Shown here: positions 43,104-49,298 of the stretch, one piece after another | Numbering within the stretch: the first letter of the stretch is position 1 | Layout: each line of letters begins with the position of its first letter | Source: DATMNR01 sp963702765 | GTDB taxonomy: Bacteria > Chloroflexota > Ktedonobacteria > Ktedonobacterales > Ktedonobacteraceae | Reading direction: 5' to 3' | Assembly (NCBI GenBank): GCA_963702765.1 | Contig: CAVPEB010000038.1 | Coordinates: 1 to 49,298, forward strand | Length of the DNA stretch: 49,298 nt | Program-made: the position numbers and the translations under genes | Notes under the pieces: generated by a model | The model's database searches: none | Seen by the model: only the letters and a program-made list of their open reading frames with translations | Told to the model about the DNA's origin: nothing

Positions 43104-43150
43104 CGAAAATACCGCTCATATACCGCTCAAAATGCGCGGTATTTTTGGGC
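43104..43150. repeat. 47-bp palindromic dispersed repeat, copy 2
   Basis: Matches the reverse complement of 3156-3202 at 45 of 47 positions. The two copies are 40 kb apart in opposite orientation, upstream of the carboxyltransferase gene here and after the phospholipase D-like gene there. Confidence 0.85.
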
Positions 43151-43237
43151 GCAACGATTGCGGTGTTATGCACCTGGAGTTTTTGTCTGCTTTTTTTGAT
43201 AACAAACTGGAAGCTGTTTAAGGGGCTCAGGGAATAT

Positions 43238-43429
43238 TCACCAATACCTTGGTTTTCGTTGTTGGTGAGAGTACAAATCTCTTTGCGCCTGTTCTTGCTC
43301 TCTACTGAGCTGTTTTTCTTTATTGTATGACTCATCAGGGGGTGGTTCAAGCCCTATTTTGATAAACCAGCCACGCAAAGCTGCCTTGATTTTCTGGAGT
43401 CGTCCACGTGAATTTGGTGATGTGTGCAT
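43238..43429 (-). CDS. Small hypothetical protein
   Basis: A 63-residue reading frame with a GGTAGAAAG ribosome-binding stretch before the ATG and a basic, then Glu/Gln-rich composition (RLQKIKAALRGWFIKIGLEPPP, then a charged tail). No family was recognised. It lies alone between the carboxyltransferase and methyltransferase genes. Coding status is uncertain. Confidence 0.35.
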   Translation of the reverse strand: MHTSPNSRGRLQKIKAALRGWFIKIGLEPPPDESYNKEKQLSREQEQAQRDLYSHQQRKPRYW

Positions 43430-43718
43430 TTCTTTCTACCTGTATGGCATTCAAACCAGTTAAAATTCGGATGTATCTACTATAAAGATATACGCTGAAG
43501 TTAGTCACAATCACAACCAACAAAGTATCATCTTTTCATCCACTTCATAAAGGAGTGCTGAGGCTAAAACAATTACCTACATGCTTCCAAGTAAGATTTA
43601 CGGAGATGTGAAACAACAAATGGGAGATGAGTGGAAGAGTGATGGGACAGGATACCATATGAAGCTGCTTCTGTGAGTGAGAAGGCATGAAGCGATTTCT
43701 GGTCATGGATACGGGTGG
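43430..43718. other. Intergenic stretch without a recognised feature
   Basis: About 290 bases of mixed composition. I see no gene with a convincing start and no strong repeat or hairpin in it. Confidence 0.5.
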
Positions 43719-44561
43719 CTATGCTTTGCGTGCAACAACCAACAGATGCGCGCTGGCACCAAGCAGAGAGGGTTCATCTTCGAGCGAACGTGCCAGCGCC
43801 AGCAATTGTTCGCGCCGCTTCTGGTCCGAGAAGTTCGCTGCCACATAGTGTGAAAGCCATAATGGCCCTTCGACAGGCAGCGTCTTTTCATACAGGAAAC
43901 CGCTTTCCTCGACCTCGGCTTGCAGTTCTTTTGGATGATGAAAGAAGGCGGTCGTGAAATACATCGGGTGGTTCGTCGTGTTGCGATGCTGCCCATCTTG
44001 CAGGTCGCGCTCGACAATCTGGGCGAAGGCTGGATCGTTAAACAAGCCCTGGCGCAGACCATCGAGCGCAGAGGTGAAGCGAGAAATGCCTACGGCGAGC
44101 AGGAGGCCTCCAGATCGCAGGACACGATGCGCTTCACGCAGAGCCATGAGCCGATCAACTCGCGCGGTCAGGTGGTACAACGGACCAAACATGAGCACAA
44201 CATCTACGCTAGCGTCAGGGCGACTGATGCTTCGAGCGTCACCGACCTCTATACTTGCAAGGGGGGCTTCTGGTTGCCCTTGGGAAGCCTTCCGCGCCAG
44301 TTCTACATGCAGGGGAGTCGCATCGACGAGATGCACTTTATAACCCAGTTTCGACAGCCAGCAAGCGTACACGCCAGGACCACCACCTACATCGAAAATC
44401 ACCGCAGGAGTGGGGGGCACGTATCGCATCACCAGTTCCTGGGTCCGCGCCAACTCAATCTGACTGGAGCCGCTCTGTAAGCGTTGAGCCTCATACCCAC
44501 TGGCATAATGCTCGAAGAATTCAGGTGGAAGAGAGAAATGAGATTCGAATGAATCGGACAT
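43719..44561 (-). CDS. Class I SAM-dependent methyltransferase
   Basis: A 280-residue methyltransferase with motif I IFDVGGGPGVYACWL, motif II-like VHLVDATPLHVELAR, and DASVDVVLMFGPLYHL. A C-terminal cap follows, with NHPMYFTTAFFHHPKEL. It uses S-adenosylmethionine on a small molecule that cannot be named. CAGGAGG nine bases before the ATG supports the start. The G+C content is somewhat higher than in the neighbours. Confidence 0.9.
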   Translation of the reverse strand: MSDSFESHFSLPPEFFEHYASGYEAQRLQSGSSQIELARTQELVMRYVPPTPAVIFDVGGGPGVYACWLSKLGYKVHLVDATPLHVELARKASQGQPEAPLASIEVGDARSISRPDASVDVVLMFGPLYHLTARVDRLMALREAHRVLRSGGLLLAVGISRFTSALDGLRQGLFNDPAFAQIVERDLQDGQHRNTTNHPMYFTTAFFHHPKELQAEVEESGFLYEKTLPVEGPLWLSHYVAANFSDQKRREQLLALARSLEDEPSLLGASAHLLVVARKA

Positions 44562-44732
44562 GAGTACCTCCTGACCTGTTGCTTTACTTCACACTCTATC
44601 ACAAGATGCCTATAGTTGGCATCAGGGTCTTGCCCACGTCGACCCTTGCGAGACTACAGGCGTGAGCGCCAGGTGAAAACCACTTGCATTTCATCTTGGT
44701 GATAGAGGTCTTGGAAGCATTTAGCCTATTAT

Positions 44733-46694
44733 CTATACCTGCTTGATCTCTTCTTTTCGACGTGTGGGGAGCTGCAAGCGCAAACGCAGCACACGCTCTC
44801 GATGGTGTTCCGCTTCGAGACTGCGTCCTCTGGCTTTCAATAGATCATGCAATGAGATCATCCCAGCCAACTTTCGAGAATTGTTGCGTTCAACAACTGG
44901 CAGACGCGTGAAGCCTGTCTCAGCCATGCGGTCGATCACTGCGCGTAAGGGCTCATCCGGGTAGGCTACTACCGGATGAGTATGTACATAATGTAGTAAC
45001 GGCTTAGTGGTATCGACACATACCATCCCGCTTGTATCTGAATGCTCTGTGCCATCGCTTTGTTGGGTATCAGAGATACCTTCTTGAGGAGGAGCATTTT
45101 CTCCTTTGAGGTGTTGCTGCAAATCCTTGAGCGTTACCACACCTTTCAAATGTTGCTCACCATCTACTAAGGGATACAACCGTTGAGACCGATCATTGAG
45201 ACTTTGATGGTCGTGTAGTATATCTTCCAAATCCTGTTGAGTAAATGTGTCTGATAAAGCAACGATATTTGTACGCATGGCCTCGCGAACAAAGATAATT
45301 TCTAGTGGATCGACCGCGTATTCGCGACTCAAATGGTAGCCTCGCCTGCTAATTTTCTCAGTCAAGATCGAACGGCGCATGACAATGACCGTAAATCCAT
45401 GGGCAATGACACAGGCAATCAGCAGAGGTAAAAGCATATTAACATCATGGGTGAGTTCCAGGCTAAAGATCACGCCGGTAAACGGTGAGCGCATGGTGCC
45501 ACCAAGAATAGCACCCATACACACTAGCTCCCAGAAGCCTGGACCCAGGTTTGGTAGAATCAAAGCGGCTAATCCGCCAAGTGCGCCACCCATCATCAAC
45601 AGTGGAGCCAGAACACCTCCCGATGTCCCTGACCCGAGTGAAACCGCCCAGATCGTCGATTTGATCAGCAGCACTCCCAGAATTACCTGCATTGTCACAT
45701 TGCCCTGGAGCAAGGCGCCTATAGTGTCATACCCAACACCTAGAGCTTGAGGAAAGATCAAGCCACCTATGCCCACCACCAGACCACCAAGAGCAGGCCA
45801 CCACATCCAATGAATTGGCAAGCGACGGAAGGCATCTTCACTGGCATAAACAGCCATTGTCAGCAGAGCTGAAAGCGCGCCCGCCAGCAACCCAACAACG
45901 ACACACCCGAGCACACCAAAGGGGCCGATAAATGCTGGATGAGGTGGAGTTGGAAAGAGTGGCCCCATACCAATAATGTACCGGCGCATTACGGCAGCAG
46001 TGGCACTTGCCAACGCCACAGGTATCAGGCTTCGTGGCTTCCACTCGAAGAGCAACAATTCAACTGCCAGCAGGACCGCAGCGACTGGTGCAGCGAATGT
46101 TGCCGACATTCCTCCGGCTGCTCCTGCAACCAGCAACGTCTTGCGCTCGGAACCAGAGAGATGAAAAAATTGCGCGATGAGCGAGCCAATCGCCCCGCCT
46201 GTCATGATGATCGGTCCTTCAGCGCCAAAGGGGCCACCCGAGCCAATCGAGATAGCAGAAGATAACGGTTTCAAGACAGCAACTTTTGGATCAACGCGGC
46301 TCCCGTTCATAAGAATGGCCTCAATTGCCTCAGGAATACCATGTCCTCGAATGCGCTCTGAGCCATAACGCGCCATAACGCCTATGATCAAGGCACCTAT
46401 GATGGGAACAATGATGACAAACACGCCAAGCTGATTATCCGCTGGTGAGACAAGCGCAGTGCTCCAACGTTGAAAGAAAAAGAGATTGGTAAAGAGGCTT
46501 ATCAGTCTGAGCAAAATCAGCGCCACAAATGCGCTTACAACTCCAATACCAACGGCCATCAAGGAAATGAGACAAATGCGTGGAGTCGTCGTGAAATCGC
46601 CAAGTTTACCAAGCGCTTCATGATTGCCAAGATTTCGTAGACCTCGTATACTTTTTTGCCATAATCCAGAGATTGTTATGCCCACGTTACTCAT
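44733..46694 (-). CDS. ClC-type chloride channel/transporter with two CBS domains
   Basis: A membrane protein of about 653 residues. ClC selectivity motifs are present: GSGGPFGAEGP with the gating glutamate, GMSATFAAPVAAVLLAVELL, and GSGTSGGVLAPLL. The C-terminal third carries two CBS-type regions, ending with GMISLHDLLKARGRS. The gating glutamate suggests a Cl-/H+ exchanger. The start ATG 46694 overlaps the marR stop codon (ATGAGTAA), implying translational coupling; an upstream in-frame ATG at 46721 is an alternative. It is co-transcribed with the MarR regulator. Confidence 0.92.
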   Translation of the reverse strand: MSNVGITISGLWQKSIRGLRNLGNHEALGKLGDFTTTPRICLISLMAVGIGVVSAFVALILLRLISLFTNLFFFQRWSTALVSPADNQLGVFVIIVPIIGALIIGVMARYGSERIRGHGIPEAIEAILMNGSRVDPKVAVLKPLSSAISIGSGGPFGAEGPIIMTGGAIGSLIAQFFHLSGSERKTLLVAGAAGGMSATFAAPVAAVLLAVELLLFEWKPRSLIPVALASATAAVMRRYIIGMGPLFPTPPHPAFIGPFGVLGCVVVGLLAGALSALLTMAVYASEDAFRRLPIHWMWWPALGGLVVGIGGLIFPQALGVGYDTIGALLQGNVTMQVILGVLLIKSTIWAVSLGSGTSGGVLAPLLMMGGALGGLAALILPNLGPGFWELVCMGAILGGTMRSPFTGVIFSLELTHDVNMLLPLLIACVIAHGFTVIVMRRSILTEKISRRGYHLSREYAVDPLEIIFVREAMRTNIVALSDTFTQQDLEDILHDHQSLNDRSQRLYPLVDGEQHLKGVVTLKDLQQHLKGENAPPQEGISDTQQSDGTEHSDTSGMVCVDTTKPLLHYVHTHPVVAYPDEPLRAVIDRMAETGFTRLPVVERNNSRKLAGMISLHDLLKARGRSLEAEHHRERVLRLRLQLPTRRKEEIKQV

Positions 46695-47133
46695 TCCCGA
46701 GAAGATTCTGATCTTCTCCATTGATCACCGAATGAAGCGCACGAACAAGCGCAGGCCCAGATGAGCGTAGTTCTGTACGGTGAAGCAATGATAATTTACG
46801 CAATACTTCTTCACCATAGAGAGTGAGATGAATGATTACCTTTCGCTGGTCGTTTTCATCTCGTGAACGTTCCAACAGGTTCTTATCAACCATGCGGTCA
46901 ATCAGTTCAACCGTACTGTGATGCTGAATCTGTAACCGTTCTGCTACCTCACTCACAGTCGCAGGCCTTCCTTGAGGTAACCCTTTTAGAGTGAGAAGCA
47001 ACTGGTGTTGTTGAGGTTCAAGTCCCACAGAACGTGCAGCTTGCTCGCTAAAATGTAAAAAACGACGAAGTTGATAGCGGAATTCTGCCAGCGATTGATA
47101 TTGAGAAAGAGTAATTTCTTGATCGTAGCTCAT
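46687..47133 (-). CDS. MarR-family transcriptional regulator
   Basis: A 148-residue winged-helix regulator: QHQLLLTLKGLP, VSEVAERLQIQHHSTVELIDRMVDKNLLERSRDENDQRKV. This is the MarR recognition helix and wing. It likely controls its own operon with the ClC gene and perhaps the drug exporter upstream. The ClC start overlaps its stop. Confidence 0.92.
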   Translation of the reverse strand: MSYDQEITLSQYQSLAEFRYQLRRFLHFSEQAARSVGLEPQQHQLLLTLKGLPQGRPATVSEVAERLQIQHHSTVELIDRMVDKNLLERSRDENDQRKVIIHLTLYGEEVLRKLSLLHRTELRSSGPALVRALHSVINGEDQNLLGNE

Positions 47134-47209
47134 ATTGCCTCACTAATTTATATCGTGATACGATGTTATTTTAACAAAATTGAGGAGCCCAGGTCAAGGG
47201 GATTAGCCG

Positions 47210-48855
47210 TCAGGAGGGTACCTCCTGTTCTTTGGGAACCGTGGAGGTCGAACCAGGCGGCTCAGTAGGAATTCTCCTGGTGAAGAAGAGCGCGAGCGTT
47301 GCCGCGATCACAACGACGAACATCGCTCCCCGCAACGCGGCAAGGCGCGCATCTGCGTTAATTTGCAACACCTCCTGGATGGTCGCCTCCGAGGCCCCAT
47401 ACGCTTCAAGACCCGTACGCACGGCCGTGTCGGAGAGGAACGGCACACCTGCGCCAAACGTGGTCTGCGCATCCGCCTTGAGGCTATCAGGAATGCTCGG
47501 ATTGGCGAGTACACCCTGGAGGACCAACGTCGTCAGGATCATAATCAGCACCGAACCAACCAGGGCTGTACCCAGCGAAGCGCCGAGGTTCAAGGCTGTG
47601 TTTTGCAGTCCACCAACCTCAGAACTATCTTTATCGGGAACCGCTGACACTGTCACAGCTCCAAGCTGCGATGCGAGCGCGCCGGATCCCAAGCCCATGA
47701 TCAAGAGCGGGACGGTGACGACAGAGGCAGTCGCATCCGCGTCTAGTAGAGCGATCAGCAGGACAGTAGCGACCAGAAGCAGGAGAAGGCCTATGCGCAC
47801 CACGCGCCGTGGCGAGGCCTTTGGCCAGAGCCTCGGTACCCCGATCGCCGAGGCCAGCAGCGCGAGCGATAGCGGTATGAGCCGGATCCCGGTCTGGAGC
47901 GCCGATAACTCAAGCACAATCGAAAGGTACAATGGGATAGTGAAAAAGATGCCAGCCTGGATAAAGAACTGGAAGAGGAACATCGTCAGTCCACTGACGA
48001 GTTGTCAATTCCGGAACATCGACGGGCGAACAAGTGGCTCCTTACCCTCTTTCTCCAGACGCCGCTCCCAGGAAAACAACCCCCACAGGATGAGGAGTCC
48101 AGCCAGGATCAGCCACGCCACCAGCGATAGTCCGAAGATCGACGGCGCGTCTTGCTTTGGTACGATCCATCCCCAGACACTCGAACGCAAGACTCCGAAG
48201 ACAGCCAATCCCAGTCCAAGGACGGAGAGGATGGAGCCAACATAGTCGAGGCGGTGTTGCTCGGTCGATGGAGCATCCTGGATGCGGCGGGACAGTACGA
48301 GGATCACGAGGACGATAATCACTTCTCCTACGAAGACGTATCGCCAGGATGCAAACGTCGTGAAGGCCCCACCGATCAAGGCCCAAGGGCAACGGCTATC
48401 GCACCTGCTGCCGCGATCGTACCATACGTACTCGAGCGGCGTTGCGGCGCGAAATTGATAGCGACCAGGGCCACAACAGCGGGCATGATCAGCGCAGCGC
48501 CAATGCCTTCCAGGAACGACCAACCGAGTATCAGAATGCCAAGGTTTGGCGCCAGAGCTGTTGTGAGCGATCCGGCTGCGTAGATCACGCAGCCGATGGA
48601 GAAAGCGCGTCGACGTCCGATAATGGCTCCAATCTTGCCACCGGTGAGCATCAGGGTCGCCATCACAAGCGTGTAGAACGTGATAGCAGTCTGGATCCCG
48701 GTAACCGTCGTGCCTACGTCTTTCGCGACCGTCGCGATCGACACATTCATGACTGAACTGTCCAGGGTCATGAGAAACTGAGCTGAAGCAAGCGTTAGCA
48801 GGACGAGACCCGCGCCTTTAGCAGCAACCTCCTCTGGCTTCTGTTGTGTAACCAT
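47210..48855 (-). pseudogene. DHA2-type MFS drug exporter, frameshift plus nonsense codon
   Basis: EmrB/QacA-type exporter of about 14 membrane segments: FLMTLDSSVMNVSIATVAKD at the start, GGKIGAIIGRRRAFSIG, and ASQLGAVTVSAVPDKDSSEVG. The frame breaks at about 48380, where VALGP and LIGGAF are out of register by one missing base (span 3n+2). In the corrected frame a TGA at 48005-48007 (RN*QLVSGLTMF) interrupts the second half, consistent with CGA to TGA. The G+C content is higher than in the flanks. The start ATG 48855 has AGGAGAG upstream. It may be broken or mis-sequenced. Confidence 0.87.
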
Positions 48856-48899
48856 GGTTTGCTCTCCTTTATCTGGCTCTTTTCCATTAAATATAGTGA

Positions 48900-48937
48900 A
48901 AAAGCAGCACGCCCCGTGGGGTGTACTGCTCTTTTTT
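48900..48937 (-). terminator. Intrinsic terminator
   Basis: AGCAG...CCCC and GGGG...CTGCT arms with two imperfect positions around GT, followed on both sides by T/A runs of five to six. It lies between the HepT-like gene and the exporter gene, so it probably ends the HepT transcript. Confidence 0.75.
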
Positions 48938-49023
48938 CCTAATATTCCACTTGAGGTTGCGACCATGTTACCAGATATAGTGTTCTAATTCAACAATTCA
49001 AGCGCCTCAGGCGTTAGGTAGTA

Positions 49024-49298
49024 TCAGGTGTTAGATACTCCTTCCTGGTTAGCTAGCAGCGCATCGACGCTAGATTTCAGGACAGGAAGGTCTTGTTGTA
49101 CCACCTCCCATATAATGTCTGTATCTACTCCGAAATAGATGTGAATCAGAACATTCCGCATTCTACTGATTTGTTGCCAAGGTACTTCTGGATGACTATT
49201 TTTGAATTCTTGCGGAATAGAACGAGCAGCTTCACCAATAATCTCAAGATGATGGATGACCCAAATTCGCACCAATTCATTCTGATCAAATGACTGAC
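49024..49298 (-). CDS. HepT-like ribonuclease (DUF86), 5' end beyond the window
   Basis: The frame runs off the right edge (SFDQNELV...) and ends at 49024. It matches HepT/DUF86 toxins: VIHHLEIIGEAARSIP, then the RNVLIHIY motif with the conserved Arg, His and Tyr of the RX4-6HXY nuclease site. HepT usually pairs with an MNT nucleotidyltransferase antitoxin, which would lie upstream outside the window. At least 90 residues are present. Confidence 0.85.
   Translation of the reverse strand, partial: QSFDQNELVRIWVIHHLEIIGEAARSIPQEFKNSHPEVPWQQISRMRNVLIHIYFGVDTDIIWEVVQQDLPVLKSSVDALLANQEGVSNT

Noticed and set aside
43581..43676. 31-codon frame with ATG after AAAGGAG
   Set aside because: Too short, no recognisable sequence, and the ribosome-binding stretch is too far from the ATG.
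47232..48245. Plus-strand reading frame of 337 codons opposite the exporter
   Set aside because: The minus strand shows continuous MFS membrane segments and motifs; the plus-strand frame is a composition artefact.
48896..48940. Attenuator controlling the exporter gene
   Set aside because: The hairpin lies downstream of the HepT-like stop and has no alternative pairing or leader peptide, so a plain terminator is simpler.
1..49298. tRNA, rRNA and CRISPR arrays
   Set aside because: No cloverleaf with a GGTTCGAATC-type arm, no rRNA signature and no regularly spaced direct repeats were seen.

Overview
The window looks like a chromosomal segment of a soil Chloroflexota bacterium of the Ktedonobacteria type. 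This is inferred from gene content, not from a marker gene. The pointers are: moderate base composition; a murT/gatD pair for lipid II amidation; a Ser/Thr kinase with a beta-propeller ectodomain; secreted proteins with long Pro/Thr-rich linkers; a sedolisin protease; two prolyl-tRNA synthetases of different types; and many decayed IS607/IS605-type elements and palindromic repeats. No rRNA, tRNA or CRISPR array was seen.

Layout. 1-5.6 kb: an aldehyde dehydrogenase and a phospholipase D-family protein (+), then a frameshifted glutamine synthetase-family gene and a nitrilase-family amidase (-). 5.7-8.4 kb: a decayed IS607-type element whose serine-recombinase gene is split by a LAGLIDADG endonuclease gene, followed by a multiply frameshifted tnpB. 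8.5-13.8 kb: a cell-envelope block with a membrane-anchored D,D-carboxypeptidase, murT (one frameshift), an IS605-like non-coding insertion, gatD, and a phosphodiester-glycosidase lipoprotein lacking a normal start codon. 13.8-19.7 kb: a T-box leader, an archaeal/eukaryotic-type proS, a solo B3/B4-domain gene, an insertion carrying an RHH/HNH pair and a broken tnpB, then a bacterial-type proS. 19.9-25.5 kb: two paralogous beta-propeller genes, one a lipoprotein and one the ectodomain of a Ser/Thr kinase, then a second aldehyde dehydrogenase.

25.6-31.7 kb: a sedolisin with a prodomain and C-terminal binding-like domain, and an OpuC-type osmoprotectant ABC transporter operon. 31.8-34.9 kb: a glutaredoxin-thioredoxin reductase fusion, a PPOX flavin/F420 oxidoreductase, a decayed arylamine N-acetyltransferase, and a strong promoter facing a structured non-coding stretch. 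34.9-39.5 kb: an ECF sigma factor fused to a bifunctional-nuclease (DUF151) domain with repeated TGTAAC sites upstream, PaiB- and ArsN1-like proteins, a LIM/DA1-like metallopeptidase, a small biotin carrier protein and a second IS605-like insertion. 39.5-49.3 kb: a cupredoxin lipoprotein, a Gfo/Idh/MocA oxidoreductase, an acyl-CoA carboxylase carboxyltransferase, a methyltransferase, a MarR/ClC pair, a broken DHA2-type drug exporter, and a HepT-like gene running off the right end.

Two themes cut across the regions. First, at least five otherwise full-length genes carry exactly one single-base indel, and two of those also carry one nonsense codon. This is either recent decay or sequence error, and affected entries are marked. 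Second, many intergenic spaces hold long perfect palindromes. Some share a core or loop while their stems differ yet remain fully paired.
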